A DNA stretch of 64,000 nt from Ruania alkalisoli. GTDB lineage: Bacteria > Actinomycetota > Actinomycetes > Actinomycetales > Beutenbergiaceae. The stretch is taken from contig NZ_CP063169.1 of NCBI RefSeq assembly GCF_014960965.1, positions 3,195,581 through 3,259,580 of the forward strand. Direction: 5' to 3'. Positions 1-8,045 of the stretch are shown in pieces; position 1 is the first letter of the stretch, and each line of letters starts with the position of its first letter. The position numbers and the translations under genes are program-made. The notes under the pieces were generated by a model. That model ran no database searches and had not been told where the DNA came from. It saw nothing but the letters and a program-made list of their open reading frames with translations.

Positions 1-971
1 ACGCTGACCACCGGGCCCACCGTCTCCCGCAGACCCGCGATGGCCCACCACCCCCAGTACTGGTGCAGCAGGTACACCGGATAGGTCAGCACTCCGACCG
101 TGGTCAGCCAGCGCCAGTCCACCCGTGCTGCCGCCGTCAGTGAGATCAGCCCGACCGCCAGGAAGCACCCCACCACCAGTGATCCCAGCACCCATGGATC
201 CAGGGCGTAGGGCGTGTTCTGCTCCACCTGATCGCTGAGCCCCGGCACTGTGTGCCAGACCGCAAGCGCCACATTCCCCAGCAGCACCAGCCATCGCCAC
301 AGTGTGTGACCACGCGAGTAGAGCAGGTACAGCACCATCCCGCCGGCGAAGAACGGCGCATGCCGGTAGATCAGCCAGTCCCACAACCACGGCATCCCCG
401 ACTCGGCGAGCCCCCACGCGACGAGCGGCCACAGCGCCGCCAACCACATCACCCGCCGGGTCGTGACTCCCAGGGCCACAAGCAGCCCCATGATCAGGTA
501 GAACTTCAACTCCACCCACAGTGTCCAATAGACCCCGTCCACGTGCGGCACCTCGAACGCGGCCTGCCACATGGTCAGGTTCACAGCCACCTGCCCCGGA
601 CTCGGCGCACGACCCGGGTTCCACATCAGGATCAGCAGCGCACTCGTGGCGAGCACCGCCGTCCAGTACGCCGGGTACAGGCGAGAGATGCGGGAGGCGA
701 CGAAGTAGCGCCAACCCCGGCCCTCCGCCGTCATGAGGATCACGAACCCACTGATCACGAAGAACAGGTACGGGGCGAGCGCCCCGTAGCCGAACCACAC
801 ACCCACGCGAGCGGTGGCGGCCTCCACCGGCTCACCCCAAACAGGCCCCTCCACCTGGTCGAACGCGGCGTAGTGGTAGCCCAGCACAGCCACCGCCGCG
901 AAGAAGCGCAGGCCATCGAGCAGGCGCAATCGTCCGCGCGGAACCGCCGCCATCCCCTGGTGCTCGCTCAC
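1..971 (-). CDS. Acyltransferase 3 family membrane protein (partial, C-terminus off the left edge)
   Basis: The minus strand reads open from 971 to the window edge (about 323 residues seen). The N-terminus carries the family signature LRLLDGLRFFAAVAVLGYHY, with the conserved Arg and the His ten residues later that is thought to be catalytic in OafA/YrhL-type acyltransferases. Several hydrophobic segments follow, and RISRLYPAYW fits the family's second conserved patch. Such proteins move acyl groups onto cell-surface glycans or lipids across the membrane; the substrate cannot be read here. GTG at 971 is preferred because a TAGGGT box lies seven bases upstream (leaderless pattern). GTG at 980 would overlap that box, and ATG at 953 is an alternative. 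It diverges from the lipoprotein gene at 1021. Family is confident; substrate unknown. Confidence 0.85.
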   Translation of the reverse strand, partial: MSEHQGMAAVPRGRLRLLDGLRFFAAVAVLGYHYAAFDQVEGPVWGEPVEAATARVGVWFGYGALAPYLFFVISGFVILMTAEGRGWRYFVASRISRLYPAYWTAVLATSALLILMWNPGRAPSPGQVAVNLTMWQAAFEVPHVDGVYWTLWVELKFYLIMGLLVALGVTTRRVMWLAALWPLVAWGLAESGMPWLWDWLIYRHAPFFAGGMVLYLLYSRGHTLWRWLVLLGNVALAVWHTVPGLSDQVEQNTPYALDPWVLGSLVVGCFLAVGLISLTAAARVDWRWLTTVGVLTYPVYLLHQYWGWWAIAGLRETVGPVVS

Positions 972-978
972 GCGCGGC

Positions 979-984
979 ACCCTA
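979..984 (-). promoter_or_regulatory. -10 box of the acyltransferase gene (leaderless pattern)
   Basis: TAGGGT on the minus strand ends seven bases before GTG 971, so transcription would begin at or next to the start codon. No ribosome binding site is visible. Confidence 0.45.
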
Positions 985-1008
985 GCCGGACCACCTGGGA
1001 ACGCGACG

Positions 1009-1014
1009 TATCCT
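1009..1014 (+). promoter_or_regulatory. -10 box of the lipoprotein gene (leaderless pattern)
   Basis: TATCCT ends six bases before ATG 1021. There is no purine-rich ribosome site, so a leaderless transcript is predicted. No clear -35 box is seen. Confidence 0.5.
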
Positions 1015-1020
1015 GAGCAG

Positions 1021-1440
1021 ATGACGGCACGCATCCGACTCTTCCTCGTGGCTCTCGTTGCGCTGGCGCTCCCGATCTCGGGCTGCCAGTTCATTGAGGA
1101 GCAAGCCGGTGACGTTGTCGAGCATGCGATCGAAGAGGCCGTCGAGGGGCTCGATCTCACCGACGGCCTGCCGGAGACCTTCCCCGCGAGCGTGCCTGTG
1201 GTCGAGGGCCAGACCCGCGGAGCCACGCGCACCACCGCCAACGGGAGTGAGTGGGTGGCACTGGTAGCGGCCGAGGATCAGGGCAGCGCGGCGCAGGACG
1301 CGATCACGGAGGCAGGGTTCGAGGAGCAGCACGCCGTCTCCACTCAGTCCGGGGTGCTCGCCGAGTACTCCGACGACGACCATCACGTCACGCTGATCGC
1401 CTCCACCACGCAGGTGGTGTACGTGGTGCGGGAGGCCTGA
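1021..1440 (+). CDS. Small secreted lipoprotein of unknown function
   Basis: 139 residues. The first 22 form a lipoprotein signal: a basic start (MTARIR), a hydrophobic core (LFLVALVALALP) and the lipobox ISGC with Cys22 as the acylated residue. The mature part is short and acidic, with an amphipathic helix (EEQAGDVVEHAIEEAVEG) followed by an alpha/beta stretch that ends in beta strands (HVTLIASTTQVVYVVREA). I do not recognise the family. The compact C-terminal fold may be an extracytoplasmic binding or structural domain, but nothing catalytic is visible. It stands alone between a divergent acyltransferase and the convergent purE. Confidence 0.75.
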   Translation: MTARIRLFLVALVALALPISGCQFIEEQAGDVVEHAIEEAVEGLDLTDGLPETFPASVPVVEGQTRGATRTTANGSEWVALVAAEDQGSAAQDAITEAGFEEQHAVSTQSGVLAEYSDDDHHVTLIASTTQVVYVVREA

Positions 1441-1489
1441 GCACGTTCGGCAGGCCCGATTACCGGGCCGATCCAGCGCGCGGACCGCG

Positions 1490-1529
1490 CTGTCGCGTCG
1501 AGCCGGGGCGCACTGTCGCGTCGAGCCGG
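1490..1529. repeat. 17-bp direct repeat pair
   Basis: CTGTCGCGTCGAGCCGG occurs at 1490-1506 and again at 1513-1529, separated by six bases, in the gap between the convergent lipoprotein and purE genes. Confidence 0.8.
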
Positions 1530-1534
1530 TCCAG

Positions 1535-1596
1535 AACTGACGGCGCTCAGCGGTGCCGTGCCAGTAATGGCACGGTTCTCTCCCCAGCCGTCAGTT
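1535..1596. terminator. Nested hairpin, probable bidirectional terminator between lipoprotein gene and purE
   Basis: An outer 9-bp stem (AACTGACGG 1535-1543 with CCGTCAGTT 1588-1596) encloses a perfect 8-bp hairpin, CCGTGCCA-GTAA-TGGCACGG (1556-1575). It lies between two convergent genes. There is no U tract, as is common in high-GC actinomycetes. Confidence 0.6.
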
Positions 1597-1616
1597 GTGT
1601 CCTGCGACGGGCGACC

Positions 1617-2144
1617 TCAGCTGCCGAAACCGGTGCGGTGCGCGCGGGAAGCACGCAGTTTGGCGCCCTTCGCCTGCGCTGTCTCTCGCAACCCCTGCTG
1701 GAACTGCCCCATCTTCTCGCGGAGCTGGGCTGCGCCGTCATCGGCTCCGGCGCCGAGGATGCGGGCGGCCAGGAGGCCGGCATTGCGGGCCCCGCCCACC
1801 GAGACCGTGGCCACCGGCACTCCTGAGGGCATCTGCACGATCGAGAGCAGCGAGTCCATCCCATCCAGGTGCCGCAACGGCACCGGAACGCCGATCACCG
1901 GCAGTGGCGTGACCGCGGCCAGCATGCCCGGCAGATGCGCGGCGCCCCCGGCGCCGGCGATGATCACCCGCAGCCCGCGCCCGGCGGCCTGCTCACCGTA
2001 GGCGATCATCTCCTGCGGCATCCGATGCGCGGAGACGACATCCACCTCCACCTCGACGTCGAACTCGGCGAGCGCCTCCACGGCGTCAGACATCACCGGC
2101 CAGTCCGAGTCCGAGCCCATCACCACACCGACGATCGCGCTCAT
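1617..2144 (-). CDS. purE: N5-carboxyaminoimidazole ribonucleotide mutase
   Basis: 175 residues, the usual class I PurE size. It moves the carboxyl group of N5-CAIR to C4 to give CAIR in de novo purine synthesis. The start [14 protein letters not shown] is the family's phosphate-binding signature, and SAHRMPQ carries the catalytic His. [12 protein letters not shown] and the glycine-rich [13 protein letters not shown] complete the active site of the octamer. The ATG lies one base after the purK stop codon, so purK and purE are almost certainly cotranscribed and coupled in translation. The last 20 residues or so are a short basic tail. Assignment is firm. Confidence 0.97.
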   Translation of the reverse strand: MSAIVGVVMGSDSDWPVMSDAVEALAEFDVEVEVDVVSAHRMPQEMIAYGEQAAGRGLRVIIAGAGGAAHLPGMLAAVTPLPVIGVPVPLRHLDGMDSLLSIVQMPSGVPVATVSVGGARNAGLLAARILGAGADDGAAQLREKMGQFQQGLRETAQAKGAKLRASRAHRTGFGS

Positions 2145-2145
2145 G

Positions 2146-3279
2146 TCAACGTCCTCCCAGCAGCGCTGCTGCCTCTCGAGCCCGACGGCGCACCGTGGGC
2201 AGGTCCGTCCCGGTCACCGTGACGTGGCCGAGTTTGCGTCCGGGGCGCACCGACTTGCCGTACAGGTGCACCTTGGCCTCGGGGTACTCGGCCATCAGGC
2301 GGGGGTAGGCGCTCGAGGGGTCCTCGAGATCGGAGCCGAGCAGGTTCACCATGACGGCTACTTCGGCAGTCATGGCGGTCTCCCCCAAAGGCAGGTCGAG
2401 CACCGCACGCAGATGCTGCTCGAACTGGCTCGTCACCGCGGCGTCGATGGTGAAGTGACCGCTGTTGTGGGGGCGCATCGCCAGCTCGTTGACGAGGATC
2501 ACGCCATCGGAGGCTTCGAACATCTCCACCGCCAGCACGCCGGTGACGCCAAGCCCCTCGGCGATCTTCTCGGCGACGTCGATGGCGTCCTGGGCGACGT
2601 GGTCAGGGATGTCGGGCGCGGGAGCGACAACCTCCGCGCACACGCCACCGGTCTGGATCGTCTCGACCACCGGCCAAGAACGCATCTCACCGGTGGGGCG
2701 GCGGGCGACGAGCACGGCGAGCTCGCGGCGGAACTCCACGCGTTCCTCGAGCAGCACCTCACCGCGCGGGTGATCGAACCACGTGGCGACCCGTTCGGCA
2801 TCGTCAGGTGAGTCGAGCACCTGCACACCCTTGCCGTCGTAGCCACCGACGGGGGTCTTGGCCACCAGGGGCCATCGCACGACGTCCTGCTCGCGCAGCT
2901 CGGCCGCCGAGGAGACGGCGGTCCATCGCGGGCACGGCACGCCCAGCTCGGTCATCCGGCGACGCATGATGATCTTGTCCTGGGCGTGGCGCAGAGCCTC
3001 GGGGCCGGGCTGGACGTTCACCCCACGGGAGATGAGGTCGGCCAGTACCGGCTGCGGGACGTGTTCGTGCTCGAACGTGAGCACATCGGCACCCTCGACG
3101 ATCTGGGCCACTGCAGCAGCGTCGTCGGCGCGCCCGACCTGGGAGTACGGGACGACCTGCGCGGTGGCGCCATCATCAGCCTCGACCAGCGCCTGAAGCC
3201 GGATCTGCAGCGCCCCGGCGGGCTCGGCCATCATTCGGGCGAGCTGTCCGCCCCCTACCACGGCTACGACTGGTCCCAT
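2146..3279 (-). CDS. purK: N5-carboxyaminoimidazole ribonucleotide synthase
   Basis: 377 residues. It is an ATP-grasp enzyme that makes N5-CAIR from AIR, bicarbonate and ATP, feeding PurE encoded one base downstream. The N-terminal [17 protein letters not shown] is the PurK nucleotide-fold signature. [12 protein letters not shown] is the ATP-grasp loop, and [17 protein letters not shown] holds metal and substrate ligands. ATG 3279 follows a TAGGCT box eight bases upstream on the minus strand, which suggests a leaderless transcript. The gene diverges from gtrA with about 230 bp between them. Confidence 0.97.
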   Translation of the reverse strand: MGPVVAVVGGGQLARMMAEPAGALQIRLQALVEADDGATAQVVPYSQVGRADDAAAVAQIVEGADVLTFEHEHVPQPVLADLISRGVNVQPGPEALRHAQDKIIMRRRMTELGVPCPRWTAVSSAAELREQDVVRWPLVAKTPVGGYDGKGVQVLDSPDDAERVATWFDHPRGEVLLEERVEFRRELAVLVARRPTGEMRSWPVVETIQTGGVCAEVVAPAPDIPDHVAQDAIDVAEKIAEGLGVTGVLAVEMFEASDGVILVNELAMRPHNSGHFTIDAAVTSQFEQHLRAVLDLPLGETAMTAEVAVMVNLLGSDLEDPSSAYPRLMAEYPEAKVHLYGKSVRPGRKLGHVTVTGTDLPTVRRRAREAAALLGGR

Positions 3280-3287
3280 GGGGGCTC

Positions 3288-3293
3288 AGCCTA
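3288..3293 (-). promoter_or_regulatory. -10 box of purKE (leaderless pattern)
   Basis: TAGGCT on the minus strand ends eight bases before ATG 3279. No ribosome site lies between. Confidence 0.4.
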
Positions 3294-3499
3294 CCGACTC
3301 GGGCGACTCACCCAGCGACGCAGAGCTGACGTGCGGCTCCCCACTGCACCAGCCCCTTGGCTGCAGAGGCGTTCAGGGTGGGCGCGGGCGCGGGCACCCT
3401 CGACCGGAGCGACATGGATGCGTCGATTGCGGCAGCATCGCACCGCAGAGTGCCGTAGCCGTGTCGTTCCGGTCATCGGTTCGGGGTGGACCGGGCAGT

Positions 3500-3505
3500 T
3501 ATCCT
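3500..3505 (+). promoter_or_regulatory. -10 box of the gtrA-family gene (leaderless pattern)
   Basis: TATCCT ends six bases before ATG 3512. It is the same hexamer and spacing as the lipoprotein gene at 1021. Confidence 0.5.
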
Positions 3506-3511
3506 GGCTGG

Positions 3512-4135
3512 ATGGGCGCCATGAACTCACCCGATGGCGTCTCCGCTCGCGCCCGGACGGCCCAGAAGGCCCCCACGGCCGGGACCTGGCGCCGGCTGCG
3601 CACCTGGATCGGGGAACTGTTCCGATTCGGGACCGTCGGGCTCATCGCCTTCGTGGTCGACACCGGGCTGATGAACCTGCTGCGGTTCGGACCGGGCGAG
3701 CTCCTCGGCCACAAGCCGCTCACTGCCAAGGTGATCTCGGTCAGCGTGGCCGTGCTGGTCGCGTGGTTGGGCAACCGGTACTGGGCCTTTGCCGCCAAGC
3801 GCAGTGAGGAGACCCCGGCGGCACGCAGCAAGGAGCTCGTGCAGTTCGCGGTGGTCAACGTGATCGGGATGGCGATCGCCGTCGGCTGCCTGGCGGTCTC
3901 GCACTACCTGCTGGGCTTCACCTCGCCCCTCGCGGACAACATCTCGGCCAACGGGGTTGGCCTGGTGCTGGGCACCGCGTTCCGCTATGTCGCCTACCGG
4001 TACTGGGTGTTCACCGGGCCTGCCGAGGCAGGTCGGAGCTCGGAGCCGATCACGCCGGAGCCCGCCGGAAGCGAAGCCGTCGTAACGGAGTTCACCGCCG
4101 GCGAGACCGCGGCCCGTTCGAGTCCACATCCGTAA
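3512..4135 (+). CDS. GtrA family membrane protein
   Basis: 207 residues from ATG 3512. The frame stays open upstream to 3278, but the -10 box just before 3512 and the absence of family-like sequence upstream argue for the short form (ATG 3521 is the next option). Four hydrophobic segments fit the GtrA/PF04138 fold: GTVGLIAFVVDTGLMNLL, a second around VISVSVAVLVAWLGNRYWAF, a third around VNVIGMAIAVGCLAV, and the last before FRYVAYRYWVF. The repeated NRYWAF/YRYWVF pair is typical. GtrA proteins are thought to flip or help transfer polyprenyl-linked sugars in cell-wall or surface glycan synthesis. The C-terminal 35 residues are a polar tail. Confidence 0.88.
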   Translation: MGAMNSPDGVSARARTAQKAPTAGTWRRLRTWIGELFRFGTVGLIAFVVDTGLMNLLRFGPGELLGHKPLTAKVISVSVAVLVAWLGNRYWAFAAKRSEETPAARSKELVQFAVVNVIGMAIAVGCLAVSHYLLGFTSPLADNISANGVGLVLGTAFRYVAYRYWVFTGPAEAGRSSEPITPEPAGSEAVVTEFTAGETAARSSPHP

Positions 4136-4159
4136 CTCGACGCACCGGGAATTCAGCGA

Positions 4160-5467
4160 TCACCGACGCCGCCGGCGGCGCCCCACGACCACCAGCGACC
4201 CCGGCGGCAGCACCTTGTCCGGGTCCAGTCGCTTCGGCACGGCGTTGAGGAAGATCGCGAACACCGGTGGGCGGCGCTGGGCCAGTTCGAGCCGGCCACC
4301 GTCGGCAGTGACCAGATCGCGCGCGAGCCCGAGCCCGAGCCCGGTGCCTTTGCCGGAGGTGACGTGCCGTTCGAAGATCCGCGGTGCGAGGTCGTCGGCC
4401 ACGCCGGGCCCCTCGTCGGCAACCTCGATCACCACTCCGGTGTCGACACCTGACTTCGAGGGCCGCACCCGCACCGAGGTGGTGCCTTCGCCGTACTTGA
4501 GTGAGTTCTCCAGCAACGTCGCCAGCACCTGCGCCAGCGCACCCGGGGTCGCCAGCACCGAGGTGTCGCGGGCGTCTCCGAACTCGAGCGTGCGACCGAC
4601 CCGGGTGTAGCTGGGCACCCATTCGTCACGCTGCTGGTCGAAGACCTCGTCCAGATGCAGCGCCTCGGTGGTGCCGCCGTCAGCCTTGCGGGAGGCTTTC
4701 AGCAGGTCGTCGACCACATGGACGAGCCGCTCCACTTGCTCCAGGGAGATGCGCGCTTCCTCCCTGACCTCCTCGTCCTCGCTGAGCAGCTGGATCTCCT
4801 CCAGTCGCATCGACAGCGCCGTCAACGGGGTGCGCAGCTGGTGGGAGACGTTCGCGGCGAACTGCCGTTCCGCGGCGATCCGGCCGGCGAGACGGTCGGA
4901 GGTCCGCGCCAGCTCGGCGGCAACGAGGTCGATCTCCTCCACTCCGGAGGGTTCCAGGCGCGGCCGGACCTGCCCGGATCCGATCTGCTCGGCACTGGCG
5001 GCCAGGTAGATCAGCGGTGCCGCCAGCCGCCGGGCCAGGCGCAACGCCACCATGGCTGCCCCCGCGAAGGCCAGCACACTCAGTCCGGTGACGAGGAACA
5101 CGACCTGCGCTCCCCGCCAGAACAGCAACGACCCGCTGACCTCCAAGACCACCAGCGCGCCAGAGGGTGAGGTGCTGGAGGCGGCGAATGTCTCGTCCGA
5201 TGGGCCCACGTCCGGCCCGGCGATCACCACTTCACCGTTGGGCATCTCGATCGTGATCCGGGCCGGTGTGCCCGAGTCCTCGTCCACCCACCGGTCCAGG
5301 TAGTCCTGGTCGACCGGCGCGTTCAGCCCGATGCGCCCCTCGACCGATCGCGTCACCGACTCGGTCCGCACCTGCAGGTTCTGACGGATGCTCTCCTGCT
5401 CCTTGAGCGCCCCGAAGATCCCCATCGGAAGTCCGAGGAAGATCACGGCGACGGTCACAGCCGCCAT
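4160..5467 (-). CDS. Sensor histidine kinase
   Basis: 435 residues from ATG 5467. A first membrane segment (residues 1-20), an extracytoplasmic sensor loop of about 100 residues and a second membrane segment (about 121-143) are followed by a HAMP linker. The HisKA box FAANVSHQLRTPLTAL has the phospho-accepting His at 209. The ATP-binding domain has the N box ENSLKYGEG, G1 DEGPGVAD and G2 GTGLGLGLA. A possible earlier start is CTG 5494, one base after the response regulator stop; it would add LRRRVLTVA, a normal positive-inside start for the first membrane segment. The pair forms an OmpR-class two-component system with an unknown signal. The Arg-rich end (GRRRRRR) is unusual. Confidence 0.93.
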   Translation of the reverse strand: MAAVTVAVIFLGLPMGIFGALKEQESIRQNLQVRTESVTRSVEGRIGLNAPVDQDYLDRWVDEDSGTPARITIEMPNGEVVIAGPDVGPSDETFAASSTSPSGALVVLEVSGSLLFWRGAQVVFLVTGLSVLAFAGAAMVALRLARRLAAPLIYLAASAEQIGSGQVRPRLEPSGVEEIDLVAAELARTSDRLAGRIAAERQFAANVSHQLRTPLTALSMRLEEIQLLSEDEEVREEARISLEQVERLVHVVDDLLKASRKADGGTTEALHLDEVFDQQRDEWVPSYTRVGRTLEFGDARDTSVLATPGALAQVLATLLENSLKYGEGTTSVRVRPSKSGVDTGVVIEVADEGPGVADDLAPRIFERHVTSGKGTGLGLGLARDLVTADGGRLELAQRRPPVFAIFLNAVPKRLDPDKVLPPGSLVVVGRRRRRR

Positions 5468-5495
5468 CGCGACCGTCAGGACGCGTCGGCGCAGG

Positions 5496-6179
5496 TCAGC
5501 TCACCCCGTCCTCGAACCGGAATCCCATGCCACGGATGGTGGAGATGTAGCGGGGCGCGTTCGCGTCATCGCCAAGCTTGCGGCGCAGCCACGAGACGTG
5601 CATGTCGAGGGTCTTGGTCGATCCGTTGGGATCGGACGCCCATACCTCCCGCATCAGCGTGTCCCGCGAGACGACCGAGCCGGCCTCACGCACCAGCACC
5701 CGCAGCAGCTCGAACTCCTTGGCCGTCAGCTGCAGCTCGCGCTCACCCTGGAACGCGCGGTGCGCGGCGGCATCCACCCGGACGTCCTGGGCGCCGATCT
5801 CCTCCGATTCCACCCCGTCCGCTCCTGCGCGCCGCAGCAACGCCCGCACCCGTGCGAGCAGCTCAGCCAGCCGGAACGGCTTGGTCACGTAGTCGTCGGC
5901 GCCGGCGTCGAGCCCGACCACCAGGTCGACCTCGTCCGCGCGCGCGGTCAGGACCAGGATCGGGGTGGTCATTCCCTGGTTCCGGATCCACCGGGCCACG
6001 TCGAGGCCGTCCATGTCGGGCAGGCCCAGATCGAGCACGAACAGGTCCGCGTGGCTGGCTTCATCGATCGCCCCACGGCCCGTGCCGTGCACCGACACGT
6101 CATACCCCTCACGCGTCAGCGCCCGGGCCAACGGCTCGGCAATGGCCGGGTCATCTTCTGCTAATAGAACTCGGGTCAC
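5496..6179 (-). CDS. OmpR/PhoB-family response regulator
   Basis: 227 residues. The receiver domain has the acidic pocket AEDD (residues 7-10), phospho-acceptor Asp50 in LFVLDLGLPDMDG, Thr in VLTARA and Lys in YVTKPF. The C-terminal winged helix ends with the typical TLDMHVSWLRRKLGDD and ISTIRGMGFRFE. It is cotranscribed with the kinase downstream; the stop lies one base before the kinase's possible CTG start. GTG 6179 sits six bases after a TAGCAT box, so the transcript is probably leaderless. Targets are unknown. Confidence 0.96.
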   Translation of the reverse strand: MTRVLLAEDDPAIAEPLARALTREGYDVSVHGTGRGAIDEASHADLFVLDLGLPDMDGLDVARWIRNQGMTTPILVLTARADEVDLVVGLDAGADDYVTKPFRLAELLARVRALLRRAGADGVESEEIGAQDVRVDAAAHRAFQGERELQLTAKEFELLRVLVREAGSVVSRDTLMREVWASDPNGSTKTLDMHVSWLRRKLGDDANAPRYISTIRGMGFRFEDGVS

Positions 6180-6185
6180 ACTGCC

Positions 6186-6191
6186 ATGCTA
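6186..6191 (-). promoter_or_regulatory. -10 box of the two-component operon (leaderless pattern)
   Basis: TAGCAT on the minus strand ends six bases before GTG 6179. Confidence 0.45.
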
Positions 6192-6281
6192 ATGCCATGG
6201 CCCACCTGTCGTGCCAGATCGACCCGGCCGACTTCTCCGTTCCGCCAGGTCAGAGCCCTCCCCGGGGAGGGCGGAGGGGGC

Positions 6282-7322
6282 TCACCCCTCGTTCATTTCC
6301 CGACGGCGTACGAGGACCGGGTGCACCTCTCCAAGTCCCGGAACGGCGCGGCCGGCCAAGGGTTCCAGCACCACGCCCTGGGCGGTGGAGTCGCCTTCGA
6401 GCAATGCCGCGGAGACGTCGTCCATCAGGACGCTGCCCGGATCGGCGATATCGGTCAGCCGGGAGGCGAGGTTCACCACCGGACCGAAGATGTCACCGGA
6501 GCGTGACAGGACGCGCCCCCACACCACCGACCCGCGCACCGGCAGGTCCCGTTCGGCCATCGCCCCCACCAGCCCCGTCGCGGTGCGCACACCGGTGAGC
6601 AGGTCATCAGCCACGAACAGCACTGCGTCACCGATGGTCTTGACCACCCGCCCACCGTGCTGGGCGACGACGTCACGCGCTACGGTCTCGAAATCCTGAA
6701 CCAGTGTGGTCAACGCGGCCCGGTCCATATCGGCCGCACGCGTGGTGTAGGAGACGATGTCGATGAAACCGACGGCTCGTTCCAGCGGAAGCTGCCCCGG
6801 ATCGGGCGCCTCGTTGCCGAGCAGGGCGACGTCCTTGTCGATCCGGCCGAGCAGCGCCACGAGCTGGCGCCGCCAGGCGTAGTCGAGCTGCTCACGCAGC
6901 ATCGGACTCAGTTCGACCAGCCGATCCAGCACCACCAGCCGAGCACTGACGTCGTCCAGGGAGTAGCGCACGGTCGCGTCCTGCACGAGCGCCTCGACCT
7001 GCCACAGGACGAGCCGGTCCATGGAGTGCCCGAGCGCGCGCACCAGGTCCTGCGCTGTGGTCAGGCTCATCCCGCCCTCGGTGACGACGTCCACAAGGTC
7101 GCGCAATGCCGTCACATCGGCGTCGGTGAACGGGCGCGAGTCAGCAGGCACATCAGCGAACCCGAGGGCACGCCAGTAGTTACGCACGAGATGCTGCGGT
7201 ACCTCGGCGGCTGCGGCGAACTCCTCCACAGTCATCGTTCCGGGCCCACCGAGCAAACGTTCCTCGTGACGGCGGAGGGTCGACGGCGCGGCCTCAGGGC
7301 TCGGGTCGGTCTCCTCGTTCAC
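6282..7322 (-). CDS. Class III adenylate/guanylate cyclase with N-terminal regulatory domain
   Basis: 346 residues. The C-terminal half is a class III cyclase catalytic domain: metal-binding Asp188 (VGFIDIVSYT) and Asp232 (KTIGDAVLF), a Lys at 228 that fits ATP preference, and Asn284/Arg288 in GPVVNLASRL for the transition state. All key residues are present, so it should be active as a homodimer. The first 180 residues are a helical, MerR-like domain (MTVEEFAAAAEVP, FTDADVTALRDL) resembling the autoinhibitory domain of the mycobacterial pH-responsive cyclase Rv1264; that comparison is from memory. No membrane segment is seen. GTG 7322 follows a TACCCT box by seven bases. It lies 57 bp after the GntR gene but probably has its own promoter. 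Confidence 0.9.
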   Translation of the reverse strand: MNEETDPSPEAAPSTLRRHEERLLGGPGTMTVEEFAAAAEVPQHLVRNYWRALGFADVPADSRPFTDADVTALRDLVDVVTEGGMSLTTAQDLVRALGHSMDRLVLWQVEALVQDATVRYSLDDVSARLVVLDRLVELSPMLREQLDYAWRRQLVALLGRIDKDVALLGNEAPDPGQLPLERAVGFIDIVSYTTRAADMDRAALTTLVQDFETVARDVVAQHGGRVVKTIGDAVLFVADDLLTGVRTATGLVGAMAERDLPVRGSVVWGRVLSRSGDIFGPVVNLASRLTDIADPGSVLMDDVSAALLEGDSTAQGVVLEPLAGRAVPGLGEVHPVLVRRREMNEG

Positions 7323-7329
7323 ACCGCCG

Positions 7330-7335
7330 AGGGTA
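7330..7335 (-). promoter_or_regulatory. -10 box of the cyclase gene (leaderless pattern)
   Basis: TACCCT on the minus strand ends seven bases before GTG 7322. Confidence 0.45.
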
Positions 7336-7379
7336 ACCGGTCGGGCCGGGTTGCGGCTGGGACCTGAGTCCCGCAGCGC

Positions 7380-8045
7380 TCAGGAGCTGGCCAGCTTCTC
7401 CTGCAGGCGCTGCACGGCGTCGTCCAGGTGATGGCTGATGACGGCGTCCATCGCCTCGGGCGTTCCGGTGCGGATGGTCTCGCGCCAGTCCTCGTGCTCG
7501 CGGACCTGTTCGGCCAGATCCGGATAGGTGGTCTGCAGCTCGCCGAGGCAGATCCGGGTCTCGACCAGCAGGGTGCGCATCGCCCGGGCCAGCCTCGGGC
7601 TGTCCGCGGCGTCGACGAACACCTCGTGGAAGATCTGGTCGGCGTTGGACACGGCGGTGGCGTCCGCGCGATCAGCGGCACGGGTCATCGCCTGCAGTGG
7701 GCGACCCAGAGCCCGCCATGCCGCGTCCCGGTCACCGGCGAGGATCAACCGGCCGGCTCCGCGTTCGATCGCGGCCCTGGTGCGGTACACGTCCACCATG
7801 TCGGTCAGGGTCAGCTCGGGTACGAAGATCCCGCGATGGCGGACGCTGTGCGCGATCCCCTCGGAGACCAGTCGCTGCAACGCCTCTCGCACGGGTCCGC
7901 GGGAGACCTCGAAGCGGGTCGCGATCTCGGCCTCGCCCAGTTGCTCACCCGGGGCGAGGGTGCCGGTGAGAATCGCCGATCGCAGTTGTTCGGCGATCAA
8001 CTCGGCAGTGGACATCCGGTGCGCAGGTGAGGGTTCAGGCAGCAC
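7380..8045 (-). CDS. GntR/FCD-family transcriptional regulator
   Basis: 221 residues. The N-terminal winged helix carries the GntR signature LAPGEQLGEAEIATRFEVSR followed by GPVREALQRLVSEG. The C-terminal all-helical FCD domain (RTRAAIERGAGRLIL, FHEVFVDAADSPRL, ISHHLDDAVQRL) supplies the Asp/His metal-binding residues typical of ligand-sensing FadR relatives. GTG 8045 is supported by GGAGG five bases upstream; ATG 8015 has no such site. It overlaps the upstream isomerase-like gene by 11 bp and is the last gene of that operon, so it very likely controls the island. A matching operator candidate (CGGATTGTNNACAAT) occurs in both divergent promoter regions of the island. Confidence 0.93.
   Translation of the reverse strand: MLPEPSPAHRMSTAELIAEQLRSAILTGTLAPGEQLGEAEIATRFEVSRGPVREALQRLVSEGIAHSVRHRGIFVPELTLTDMVDVYRTRAAIERGAGRLILAGDRDAAWRALGRPLQAMTRAADRADATAVSNADQIFHEVFVDAADSPRLARAMRTLLVETRICLGELQTTYPDLAEQVREHEDWRETIRTGTPEAMDAVISHHLDDAVQRLQEKLASS

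Noticed and set aside
252-1016. 254-codon plus-strand frame at the left edge
   Set aside because: Antisense to the acyltransferase-3 gene, which shows the family signature and membrane segments on the minus strand.
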